Shown here: in pieces, positions 1 to 7,725 of the stretch | Position numbering within the stretch: position 1 is the first letter of the stretch | How the letters are laid out: every line of letters starts with the position of its first letter | Assembly: GCA_900772475.1 (NCBI GenBank) | Contig: CAAHEI010000088.1 | Span: 1-26,653, forward strand | DNA: 26,653 bases | Direction of reading: 5' to 3' | Origin: Clostridia bacterium | GTDB taxonomy: Bacteria > Bacillota > Clostridia > TANB77 > CAG-465 | Program-made: the position numbers and the translations under genes | The notes under the pieces: model-generated | Databases searched by the model: none | Seen by the model: only the letters and a program-made list of their open reading frames with translations | Told to the model about the DNA's origin: nothing

Positions 1-1
1 A

Positions 2-109
2 TCAGATGAGGATAAACTAATAATAGAGGTAACAAATGATGGAAGAGTAGATATGGAAGATATCTATAAAATGTTAAAATACATAGCTGGAAAAATAACT
101 GTGTTATAA
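2..109 (+). CDS. C-terminal fragment of an unidentified protein
   Basis: An open frame enters from the left edge and ends at TAA 107-109, giving 35 visible residues ending in AGKITVL. It is followed at once by a hairpin with a T-rich tail, which supports a real gene end. I do not recognise the family. It does not resemble the C-terminus of PrmA, which often sits before rsmE in Firmicutes. No function is assigned. Confidence 0.6.
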   Translation, partial: SDEDKLIIEVTNDGRVDMEDIYKMLKYIAGKITVL

Positions 110-111
110 TA

Positions 112-155
112 GAAAGTACAAATTAACAGATACAACTTGTTAGTTTGTACTTTTA
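112..155 (+). terminator. Intrinsic terminator after the left-edge gene
   Basis: The arms AAAGTACAAA and TTTGTACTTT pair, and an inner TTAACAG / CTTGTTA segment extends the stem with a small bulge. A T-rich stretch follows. It separates the left-edge gene from the rsmE promoter. Confidence 0.75.
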
Positions 156-174
156 TATTATATATATATGTTTC

Positions 175-203
175 TAGACATATTTTGTTTTTTGTTGTAT
201 AAT
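175..203 (+). promoter_or_regulatory. Sigma-A-type promoter for the rsmE operon
   Basis: TAGACA at 175-180 and TATAAT at 198-203 are separated by 17 bp. The promoter lies just upstream of the AGGAGGAG ribosome binding site and the rsmE start, and probably drives rsmE through the HD-domain gene. Confidence 0.75.
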
Positions 204-232
204 GTACATTGTATTGATTAGGAGGAGAGAAT

Positions 233-997
233 ATGGCTAGAAGGTTTATTGTTGATCGTGAGGATATAAAATATTTTTCTAAAGATGAAAATATCATGGA
301 GATAAAAGGAAAAGAAGTAAAACATATACAAGTTTTAAGACATGATGTGGGAGATGTAATTGTTGTAAATGAGTACGTATGTAAAATTAATAAAATGCAT
401 AGTAATTATATTGAATTACAAATTATAAGTGAGGCTAAAAAACAAGGAGAACCAAATATTGATTTAACACTCTTTGCATCTGTTTTAAAGGGAGATAAAA
501 TGGAGTTTATAATTCAAAAAGCAGTTGAACTAGGAGTTAAAAATATTATTCCTTTTATTTCTAAAAATACAATAGTAAGATTGGACGAAAAAGGAAAGAA
601 TAAAAAAAGAAAAAAATATCAGGTTGTAGCAAATGAAGCGTGTAAACAATGTGGTAGGACAGATATAGTAAATATTCTTGAGATAGCAAATTTAGATGAA
701 GGAATTCTAAATAAATTATCTGAGTATGATGCTTGTATTTTTGCTTACGAAAACGAAAAGAATAGAAGTAGTTTACATGATATACTGGAGATATCTAAAA
801 AGAAAAATTACAAAAAAATTGCTATGATTATTGGACCAGAAGGTGGATTTACAGCTGATGAAGCTGCAGATATAAAATCAATTGATAAATGTAGATGCGT
901 AAGTCTTGGGAGCAGGATACTTAGGGCAGAAACTGCAGTTATTAATTTAATATCAGTAATAATGTATGAGTTAGATAGTGGTAATATTGAAATATAA
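233..997 (+). CDS. rsmE: 16S rRNA (uracil-1498-N3)-methyltransferase RsmE
   Basis: The product has 254 residues, a normal RsmE length. It methylates N3 of U1498 in the decoding region of 16S rRNA using S-adenosylmethionine. The N-terminal PUA-like part (about 1-70) is followed by a SPOUT domain that should hold the deep trefoil knot. Visible family motifs are EACKQCGR (135-142), IIGPEGGF (199-206) and LGSRILRAETA (225-235). A strong AGGAGGAG lies just before the ATG. It is the first gene of an apparent operon; the next start is only about 25 bp beyond the stop. The reason for pairing an rRNA methylase with the following transporter is not evident. Confidence 0.93.
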   Translation: MARRFIVDREDIKYFSKDENIMEIKGKEVKHIQVLRHDVGDVIVVNEYVCKINKMHSNYIELQIISEAKKQGEPNIDLTLFASVLKGDKMEFIIQKAVELGVKNIIPFISKNTIVRLDEKGKNKKRKKYQVVANEACKQCGRTDIVNILEIANLDEGILNKLSEYDACIFAYENEKNRSSLHDILEISKKKNYKKIAMIIGPEGGFTADEAADIKSIDKCRCVSLGSRILRAETAVINLISVIMYELDSGNIEI

Positions 998-1022
998 CAT
1001 ATTTAGAAATTGGGGTGGTGTT

Positions 1023-1737
1023 TTGGAAAAAGAAGTAGTATATTCTCTAAAAAATGTGAAAAAAACATATGTAAGTGGAAGTGGAAAAACACACGCTTTA
1101 GATGGAATAAGCTTTGATATATTAAAAGGAGAAGTTGTTGTTATTCTTGGCCCTTCAGGATCACGGAAAATCTACAATGCTTAACGTTTTATCTGGAATT
1201 GATAAACCAACAAGTGGAAAAATTACATATTTTAATAAAGAAATAGGAAAACTTTCAGATAAGGAACTAACATTATATAGAAAGAATAACCTAGGTTTTA
1301 TTTTTCAATCATATAATTTAATTCCAAATCTTACCATATATGAAAATATAGAGTTAGGTGCACATTTATCTTCCAATCCCCTTAATATTGATGAACTTTT
1401 AGAGATAGTTGGACTAAAAGATATGAAAAATAAATTTCCTTATCAATTATCTGGAGGCCAAATGCAAAGAGTAGCAATTGCAAGAGCAGTAGCTAAAAAT
1501 CCATATGTTCTATTTTGTGATGAACCAACAGGAGCATTAGATGAAAAAATGGGAAAACAAACATTAAAATTAATACAAGATATAAATAGAAAATACAATA
1601 CTACAGTAATAATTGTAACACATAATCCTTCTATTTCGTATCTTGCAAATACTGTAATAAAAATGAATAGCGGAAAGGTAGCTGACATTCATAATAATGA
1701 AAAAATAATGGATGCAGAAGAAATAAGGTGGGCATAA
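1023..1737 (+). CDS. ABC transporter ATPase (MacB/LolD type), needs a +1 frameshift in Walker A
   Basis: Frame 0 starts at TTG 1023 after GGGGTGG and runs to TAA 1182-1184, giving only 53 residues that end in GPSGSRKIYNA. Skipping C1164 joins this to the +1 frame, which continues to TAA 1735-1737 and yields a 237-residue ATPase of normal family length. The joined protein has Walker A GPSGSGKST, the Q-loop region LGFIFQSYN, signature LSGGQMQRVAIARA, Walker B FCDEPTGALDE and the H-loop VIIVTHN. All downstream motifs are intact, which argues against a decaying pseudogene. The stop is directly followed by the permease ATG at 1738, so the two genes should be translationally coupled, but only if ribosomes shift frame. 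The twin gene at 4280 carries the same interruption. Sequencing error is the alternative. Confidence 0.85.
1161..1170 (+). promoter_or_regulatory. Putative +1 frameshift site (TCA-CGG-AAA-A) in the first ABC ATPase
   Basis: In frame 0 the codons read TCA CGG AAA ATC and hit a stop at 1182. If C1164 is skipped they read TCA GGA AAA TCT, restoring the invariant glycine and lysine of Walker A. CGG is an arginine codon not seen in frame in any other gene here. No conserved internal Shine-Dalgarno is shared with the second site, so the prfB mechanism is unlikely. Confidence 0.65.
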
Positions 1738-4269
1738 ATGGGTTTGTTATTTTTAAATGCCTTAAAGGGATTAAAGAAAAAGAAAGTACAAATGGCAGGA
1801 ATAATCTTTTGTATTATTCTTGCTACGGGAATATATACAGCGATGAGTTCTGCACTAGATAGGATGGAAGATAGGTACCATAATTATTTAAAGGAGCAAA
1901 ATGTTGAAGATTTTGCATTTGTTCCTAAAATTGATTACTCTAAGGATTATACAGTAGAAGAAATTGAAAAATTAAAACAAAATGAATTAAAAGATATTCC
2001 TAAAGAACAAATGGATATAGTAAATAAATATGAAATGACAATTGGAATGGATGATTTTCCAAATTCAGATATAATATATCAATATGTAGATTATATTTTT
2101 AACTTAAACTCAGCCAATGATAATAAACTAAAAGAAAAGGTAAAACCTGCACAAGAAAAATATGATTTTAGTTATTGTAAAGAAGTAGCTAAAGTTGATA
2201 GTGAAGATAAAAAGTTATATAAAGCTATACCATATGACAAGGATAAGGAAATTAATATTCCATATTTAGTTGAAGGAAATATGCCACAAAATGATGGGGA
2301 GATAACTGTACTTTCAAGTTTTGCAAAATATAACAATATAAATGTTGGTGATAATTATAAAGTTGGAGATAAGGAATATAAAGTAGTAGGTTTTGCATAT
2401 TCACCGGACCACATATTGCCAATGCTATCAATTAATAGCCCTATATTTAGTGAGAAAAATCATAATATTATGTATATGACAAATACTACATTTAATGATT
2501 TTCCTGGAATTAAAGAAGTGGCATATGTAGGTGCATTTAATGATAAAGAGAAAATTTTAGATTTTGAAGCATTAACCGATTTATTTACAAATGATGAGAA
2601 TATAAGTCTAGATAGTACATCTATGATGAGACTGGCTAGAGTAAATTCACTTGAAGTTGAAATAAGTACAAATAGAATTTTTGCAAAATATTTTATGTAT
2701 TTACTTCTTGGTATTTCAATATTTGTAATTGTTGTAGTTACTAAAAAGAGAATTGAAGATGAAAAATTACAAATTGGTGTCTTAAAAGCACTTGGATATA
2801 ATGGGGTTAATATTGCTGTAAGTTATCTTGTTTATCCTATAACTGGAAGTATTATAGGTGGAATCCTTGGATTCTTGATAGGAGCTTTATCATCAGGGTA
2901 TTTATCAAATATGTATGTAAGTTATTTTAATTTACCAATAGATGGCTATAAATTCAACATAATGTATCTTGCAGAGGATGTATTTATACCTATTTTAATA
3001 CTTTCATTACTTGCCTTTTTAATTGCGTTATTTATGCTTAGAAAAACTCCACTTAAATTACTAAAAGAAGGAAGTAATTTAAAGGTTAATTTGTTTAGTA
3101 GGTTTGTAACGTTTATAACAAGAAAATTATCATTTAAGACAAGATTTAGGTACTCACTTGCTTCAAGATCAATAGGAAAATTAGTTATAGTGACACTTAC
3201 ATCTTTTTGTACAGGACTTCTTATTGTACTAATATTGATAGGTTTTAATATGTTCTCGTCGATGCTTGATAAAACATTTGATGGCCTTAAATTAAAAAAT
3301 CAGGTCACATATATAGGTAACATGAGTGGAACTAGTGATACAGAAGACTATATTTATACAACAAATATGAATTTAAAAGAAGTAGTGGATAGTAATGGAA
3401 ATTCTCATGAAATAGAAAGAAAAAAAGGCGATGATGAAAAGGAAGAAGAATACAGTATTAATGTAAATGGAATAGATAAAAATCCAAAACTTATAGAAAT
3501 TAAAGATAAAAGTGGAAATAATTTATTTGAAAAATTAAATGATAATAATGACATTATAATAAACGAAAATATATCAAAAATTGCAAATGTAAATATAGGA
3601 GATACTTTAGTTCTAGAGTCAGGTGATAAAAAATTAGAATATAAAGTTGTAGCAATTAATGAATCATTTATGGGAGCTTCCGCCTATACAATTAGGTCAA
3701 ACCTTGCAAAAGAATTTGAAAATGATGAAATGGTATATAACATTAAATTTACAGATGATAATAAATATTCTAGTATGTCAAATTTAACTAAGGAAGAATC
3801 TGATAAGATAGCAAATATATTAAGTATAGAAGATCTGCAAGATAATCTAAAGAATCAACTTTCTGCTTCAAATGGCTCTATATATGTTGTTATAGGTTTT
3901 GCATCTGTTATGGCTTTTGTAATAATCCTTATAATTGCAAATGTTGTAGTAGAGGAAAACAAAAAAACAATATCACTTATGAAAGTTATGGGCTATGATG
4001 ATAAATCTGTAAGCTCTATTGTTTTGAATATTTATACACCATTTATAATTATTGCATACTTGTTAGCAATACCTGCTATGAAAAAATTACTTGAATTTAT
4101 TGTAAGTAAACTTACAGGTAGTATGGATTTTGCAATACCAATAGAATTTTCATGGATAAAGGCATTAATAGGACTTGCTGGACTTTTAATTTCATATTTT
4201 ATTGCAATATTTATATCAAGGCGTGTACTAAACAAGGTGCCACTTTCAGTTGCACTAAAAAGAGAGTAG
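1738..4269 (+). CDS. FtsX-type ABC transporter permease, double-domain
   Basis: The protein has 843 residues and duplicated FtsX/MacB architecture. One transmembrane helix is near 18-38, followed by a large outside domain (about 40-312) and three helices near 317-335, 360-384 and 414-434. The second half repeats this: a helix near 482-503, an outside domain to about 710, then helices near 715-738, 763-782 and 808-827. Related permeases handle lipoproteins, antimicrobial peptides or envelope signals. The substrate cannot be read from the sequence. It sits between two ATPase genes, starting directly at the stop of the first and ending 10 bp before the second. The second outside domain is rich in charged residues near 560-580. 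Confidence is high for the family and low for the role. Confidence 0.9.
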   Translation: MGLLFLNALKGLKKKKVQMAGIIFCIILATGIYTAMSSALDRMEDRYHNYLKEQNVEDFAFVPKIDYSKDYTVEEIEKLKQNELKDIPKEQMDIVNKYEMTIGMDDFPNSDIIYQYVDYIFNLNSANDNKLKEKVKPAQEKYDFSYCKEVAKVDSEDKKLYKAIPYDKDKEINIPYLVEGNMPQNDGEITVLSSFAKYNNINVGDNYKVGDKEYKVVGFAYSPDHILPMLSINSPIFSEKNHNIMYMTNTTFNDFPGIKEVAYVGAFNDKEKILDFEALTDLFTNDENISLDSTSMMRLARVNSLEVEISTNRIFAKYFMYLLLGISIFVIVVVTKKRIEDEKLQIGVLKALGYNGVNIAVSYLVYPITGSIIGGILGFLIGALSSGYLSNMYVSYFNLPIDGYKFNIMYLAEDVFIPILILSLLAFLIALFMLRKTPLKLLKEGSNLKVNLFSRFVTFITRKLSFKTRFRYSLASRSIGKLVIVTLTSFCTGLLIVLILIGFNMFSSMLDKTFDGLKLKNQVTYIGNMSGTSDTEDYIYTTNMNLKEVVDSNGNSHEIERKKGDDEKEEEYSINVNGIDKNPKLIEIKDKSGNNLFEKLNDNNDIIINENISKIANVNIGDTLVLESGDKKLEYKVVAINESFMGASAYTIRSNLAKEFENDEMVYNIKFTDDNKYSSMSNLTKEESDKIANILSIEDLQDNLKNQLSASNGSIYVVIGFASVMAFVIILIIANVVVEENKKTISLMKVMGYDDKSVSSIVLNIYTPFIIIAYLLAIPAMKKLLEFIVSKLTGSMDFAIPIEFSWIKALIGLAGLLISYFIAIFISRRVLNKVPLSVALKRE

Positions 4270-4279
4270 GTGAAGTAGT

Positions 4280-5048
4280 TTGAATAATAATAAAAAAAAT
4301 ACAAATAATATTGATGAAAATAAATTGAAAAATACTAATAAGGTAATATTAAGTTTAAAAGATGTATATAAGAAGTACTATTTAGGTCAAGTGCCAACTA
4401 ATGCTTTAGATGGTGTTAATTTGGATATATATGAAGGAGAAATTTTAGTTATACTTGGTCCATCTGGTTCTCGGAAAAACTACTTTATTAAATGTTCTAT
4501 CTGGACTTGACAAACCGACAAGTGGGGATATAATATATAATGAAAAAGATAATATTGCAAAGTATAGTGCAAGGAAAATTACTAAATTTAGAAAGAAACA
4601 TTTAGGTTTTATATTTCAAACGTATAACTTGTTAGAACATTTAAATGTAAGGGAAAACGTAATTGTCGGAAAGAAATTAGGTAGAAGTTCAGTAAGTGTC
4701 GATGAAATAATTGATATTGTTGGTCTAACACGTCATAAGAAAAAATACATGCATGAGTTATCTGGCGGTGAGCAACAAAGAGTTTCAATCGCTAGAGCTA
4801 TAGCTAAAAGGCCTGAAATAATGTTTGCAGATGAACCAACAGGAGCTTTAGATGAAAAAACAGGAAAAAGGGTTTTAAAAACATTGGTTGATATAAATAA
4901 AAAATATAATACTACAATGATTATTGTAACCCATAATCCTGGAATAGCTGAACTTGCAGATAGAATAATACATGTAAACAGCGGCAAAATAGATAGACTA
5001 ATTATAAATAAAGAGAAAAAAGAAGCAAAGAATATATCCTGGGGATAA
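4280..5048 (+). CDS. Second ABC transporter ATPase, same +1 frameshift in Walker A
   Basis: Frame 0 starts at TTG 4280 after an AGGTGAAG-like site and gives a 76-residue product that ends soon after GPSGSRKNY. Skipping C4472 joins it to the frame ending at TAA 5046-5048, giving 255 residues. The joined protein has Walker A GPSGSGKTT, LGFIFQTYN, signature LSGGEQQRVSIARA, Walker B FADEPTGALDE and H-loop IIVTHN. The first 20 or so residues are rich in Asn and Lys and absent from the first ATPase. The five codons before the frameshift site all differ synonymously from those of the first ATPase gene, so the shared interruption is not explained by recent copying. It is a MacB/LolD-type energy subunit, probably for the preceding permease, possibly as a heterodimer with the first ATPase. 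Confidence 0.85.
4469..4479 (+). promoter_or_regulatory. Putative +1 frameshift site (TCT-CGG-AAA-A) in the second ABC ATPase
   Basis: In frame 0 the codons read TCT CGG AAA AAC and run out of the family frame. Skipping C4472 gives TCT GGA AAA ACT, restoring Walker A. The position within the protein and the heptamer CGGAAAA match the site at 1161 exactly, although flanking third positions differ. Confidence 0.65.
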
Positions 5049-5060
5049 AATGGAGGTTTA

Positions 5061-5606
5061 ATGAATAATTTAAGAGCAAATGAAAATGAAAGTATGTATT
5101 TGACTGATTTGGTTATATTAAAATGTATAAAAGAAAGACTGAGGGAATTAGCTTTAGATAAAGATTTTTTAAAAATGAGAAAATATATACAGCATGGTAC
5201 TACAAATTGTGTTTTACATTCTATTGCAGTTACACATTATAGTCTTATCTTTGCATCAAGACTTCACATAAAGATTGATTATAAAAAGTTAGTATATGGT
5301 GCACTACTTCATGACTACTTTCTATATGATTGGCATGACAAAGATAAAAGCCATAAATGGCATGGATTTAGACATCCAAAATTTGCTCTTAATAACGCAT
5401 TAAAAAAATGGGATTTAACTGATGTTGAGCAAGATATAATAAAATGTCATATGTTTCCGCTTACCTTTTTTTCGGTACCAAAATATAAAGAGAGTCTTAT
5501 AGTATGTTTGGTAGATAAAATGTGTGCTACATATGAAATTTTTGCAAAGAAAAATCCATATAAAACCATAAAGATATTATATAATATAGATAAATACATA
5601 AAATAA
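5061..5606 (+). CDS. HD-domain putative phosphohydrolase
   Basis: The product has 181 residues. The pattern His53, His84-Asp85 and Asp152 fits the metal-binding H...HD...D core of HD-superfamily phosphohydrolases, with additional histidines at 105 and 130. No signal peptide or membrane segment is seen, so it is probably cytoplasmic. The substrate is unknown; HD enzymes act on nucleotides, cyclic dinucleotides or other phosphates. A GGAGG sits five bases before the ATG, and the gene begins 12 bp after the second ATPase, so it is very likely the last gene of the transporter operon. Its stop codon lies within the left arm of the following terminator. The family is well supported; the specific role is not. 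Confidence 0.8.
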   Translation: MNNLRANENESMYLTDLVILKCIKERLRELALDKDFLKMRKYIQHGTTNCVLHSIAVTHYSLIFASRLHIKIDYKKLVYGALLHDYFLYDWHDKDKSHKWHGFRHPKFALNNALKKWDLTDVEQDIIKCHMFPLTFFSVPKYKESLIVCLVDKMCATYEIFAKKNPYKTIKILYNIDKYIK

Positions 5607-5640
5607 TTAAGCCTAGGGAAATCCTAGGCTTAATTATTTC
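5605..5640. terminator. Strong intrinsic terminator closing the ABC operon
   Basis: A perfect 13-bp stem, AATTAAGCCTAGG with CCTAGGCTTAATT, encloses a five-base loop and is followed by a T-rich tail. It may work in both directions, since the next gene converges on it. Confidence 0.85.
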
Positions 5641-5718
5641 AAAAAATGCTTTGGTAAAATTTAATATTTTTATAAGTAACGTTTCTTATTACATTTAAAG
5701 TTTTTTAACCTTAAATAA

Positions 5719-6507
5719 TTATTTTGCTAATTCTTTTATCCTTATAAGTTCGCTTACTGTAACAAATGTATAGCCCCTATTTTGTAAAGTATCAACAATT
5801 TTTGCTGCTGCTTCAACACTAGTATCAAAACTATCATGCATAAGAATTATATCATTTCCCTTAAATTTTTTCATAACATAATTATATGTCCTTTCTGCAT
5901 TTTTGAATTTCCAATCAAGAGAGTCAACGCTCCAAAGAACACTAGTTAGACTATGGCTATTTAAAACATTTTTTATCTTTTTGTTCATAGAACCATAAGG
6001 AACTCTAATAATATTTGGAGATTTACCAGTTATATCTTTAATTATATTTTTTGTTTTGCTTACTTGTTCTAAAATTTCATCTTCATTGAGCTTAGTAAAT
6101 AATTTATGTTCGTAACTATGTATACCTATTTCGTTTCCAGTGTCATTTTCAAATTTTAAAACCTCGGGAAATCTTTCAATTTCGCTTCCAAGAACAAAGA
6201 ATGTAGCGGGTACCTCCCTTTTTTTTAATTCATCTACAAGTTTGGTGGTATACTTACTCGGTCCATCATCAAAAGTAATAGCTACAATTTTTTTATTCTT
6301 GTATTGATTAATTAAAAATTTATCATTTTCTTTAATATTTATTTCTATACTTTCATTTATTTCTTCAGGAATTGCAATTAAATTTGAATTTGAAGCATTA
6401 TGCTTGCTTGACGGACCGTATTTTGCATATATTATTATCAAGGAAATAAATAATGTAATAAAAAGAAGAAACACAATTTTATATTTTTTTAATATTAATA
6501 CTTTCAT
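5719..6507 (-). CDS. Membrane-anchored polysaccharide deacetylase (NodB domain)
   Basis: The protein has 262 residues. An N-terminal hydrophobic segment (about 9-28) anchors or exports it. The NodB domain then shows the five CE4 motifs in order: TFDDGPS (78-84), HSYEH (130-134) with two metal-binding histidines, RVPYG (168-172), DSLDW (195-199) and LMHD (222-225). Enzymes of this group remove acetyl groups from peptidoglycan or other cell-surface glycans outside the membrane. In spore formers some act on cortex or cell-wall peptidoglycan, but I cannot tell which subgroup this is. AGAGGTG stands six bases before the ATG. It is divergent from fmt and appears to be a single-gene unit. Confidence 0.9.
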   Translation of the reverse strand: MKVLILKKYKIVFLLFITLFISLIIIYAKYGPSSKHNASNSNLIAIPEEINESIEINIKENDKFLINQYKNKKIVAITFDDGPSKYTTKLVDELKKREVPATFFVLGSEIERFPEVLKFENDTGNEIGIHSYEHKLFTKLNEDEILEQVSKTKNIIKDITGKSPNIIRVPYGSMNKKIKNVLNSHSLTSVLWSVDSLDWKFKNAERTYNYVMKKFKGNDIILMHDSFDTSVEAAAKIVDTLQNRGYTFVTVSELIRIKELAK

Positions 6508-6571
6508 TATTACACCTCTATGTAATAATATGAAATATTAAAATGGGCTATGCTAAAATATGTTATTATAC

Positions 6572-6600
6572 TTGAAAAATATATTTTTTTGTAGTAATAT
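6572..6600 (+). promoter_or_regulatory. Promoter for fmt
   Basis: TTGAAA at 6572-6577 and TAATAT at 6595-6600 are separated by 17 bp. The segment TTTGTAGTAATATAT around the -10 element recurs in the rlmN promoter. Confidence 0.6.
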
Positions 6601-6629
6601 ATGACTGTATTTAAGAGAGGATGAGATTT

Positions 6630-7580
6630 TTGAATAAAGATATAAAAGTTGTATTTATGGGGACACCAGATTTTGCAAAGTGTTCACTAGAAAGATTAGT
6701 TAAAAGTGGATATAACGTGGTAGGAGTATTTACAAATCCAGATAAGCCATCAGGAAGAGGCATGAAACTAAAAGCCTCAGAGGTGAAGGTATATGCAAAT
6801 GAAAAAAATATACCAGTATTTCAACCTGCAAAGATAAGAAATAATCCTGAAGTTATAGAAATATTAAATAAATTACATCCAGATTTGATATGTGTTGTAG
6901 CATATGGAAAAATACTTCCAAAGGAAGTATTAGAGTATCCAAGGCTTGGATGTATAAATGTACATGGCTCTTTACTTCCAAAATATAGGGGAGCAGCTCC
7001 AATGCAATGGGCTATAATAAATGGTGAAAAGAAAACAGGAATTACTACTATGTATATGGACGAGGGAATGGATACAGGAGATATGCTTTTAAAAGAAGAG
7101 GTAGAAATTACAGATGAAGACAACTTTGAGACAATTCATGATAAGTTAAAAGAAGTAGGTGCAGATCTTTTAATAAAAACACTAAATAAAATTGAAAATG
7201 GAACAATAAAAAGGCAAAAACAATCTGATGATTTTTCCATTGCACCTTTGATAAAGAGAGAAATGACTAGGATTGATTTCAATAAAACAAGTAGAGAAAT
7301 ATTTAATTTTGTAAGGGGGCTTAGTCCTTTTCCTGGAACATATATGGAAGATAAAGATTTAAATAAATATAAAGTATTTAATGTAAAAATTGTAAATAAT
7401 GATATTGGAGAAGAAACCAAACCAGGTACAGTTATAAAAGTTAATAAGAGTGAATTAGTTATTTCTACTAAAGATGGGGGAGTAAGCATACTTGAAATTC
7501 AGCCACCAAATTCTAAGAGAATGGATATTGTTTCATTTTTAAATGGAAATAAAATATCTGAAGGAAAAATATTTAGTTAA
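6630..7580 (+). CDS. fmt: Methionyl-tRNA formyltransferase
   Basis: This enzyme transfers a formyl group from 10-formyltetrahydrofolate to Met-tRNAi. The frame opens at ATG 6621 (319 residues), but GAGAGG abuts that ATG with no spacing. TTG 6630, nine bases from the GAGAGG, gives 316 residues starting MNKDIKVVFMG, closer to the usual short N-terminus, so I prefer it. The N-terminal formyltransferase domain has VFMGTPDF, the NVHGSLLPKYRG motif with catalytic Asn and His, and the aspartate of MDTGD. The C-terminal tRNA-binding domain follows from about residue 205. In most Firmicutes fmt is grouped with def and rsmB ahead of rlmN; here those are missing and a leftward gene intervenes. Confidence 0.93.
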   Translation: MNKDIKVVFMGTPDFAKCSLERLVKSGYNVVGVFTNPDKPSGRGMKLKASEVKVYANEKNIPVFQPAKIRNNPEVIEILNKLHPDLICVVAYGKILPKEVLEYPRLGCINVHGSLLPKYRGAAPMQWAIINGEKKTGITTMYMDEGMDTGDMLLKEEVEITDEDNFETIHDKLKEVGADLLIKTLNKIENGTIKRQKQSDDFSIAPLIKREMTRIDFNKTSREIFNFVRGLSPFPGTYMEDKDLNKYKVFNVKIVNNDIGEETKPGTVIKVNKSELVISTKDGGVSILEIQPPNSKRMDIVSFLNGNKISEGKIFS

Positions 7581-7585
7581 TATGT

Positions 7586-7634
7586 AAAAAAGTGTGAAAA
7601 ATGAAATTAAAAAATCATGTTTCACACTTTTTGC
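7586..7634 (+). terminator. Terminator after fmt
   Basis: The arms AAAAAGTGTGAAA and TTTCACACTTTTT form a 13-bp stem with an AT-rich interior in which ATGA and TCAT can also pair, followed by T residues. It may also serve the convergent gene. Confidence 0.7.
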
Positions 7635-7725
7635 AATTGTACCTTTATAATTTCCTGCCACAATGCAAATTTACATATGTGTTTAAAATTAATGAGCTTG
7701 TACCACAATTTTATTTTTGAAATAA

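Noticed and set aside
2..109. Calling the left-edge fragment PrmA because it precedes rsmE.
   Set aside because: Its C-terminal residues do not resemble PrmA, and a terminator separates it from rsmE.
64..297. A 77-codon minus-strand frame across the rsmE promoter.
   Set aside because: It overlaps a terminator, a promoter and the rsmE start, and its sequence is low-complexity.
1150..1170. A prfB-like internal Shine-Dalgarno driving the frameshift.
   Set aside because: AGGA occurs just before the first site but not before the second, so it is not a shared element.
1135..1737. Independent translation of the downstream ATPase part from a TTG at 1135.
   Set aside because: It would lack the N-terminal strand and correct Walker A start, and no binding site precedes it.
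1023..5048. Treating the two ABC ATPase genes as independent pseudogenes.
   Set aside because: Both have one interruption only, at the same codon and with the same base, and every downstream motif is intact. Random decay would not produce this. Shared sequencing error remains possible.
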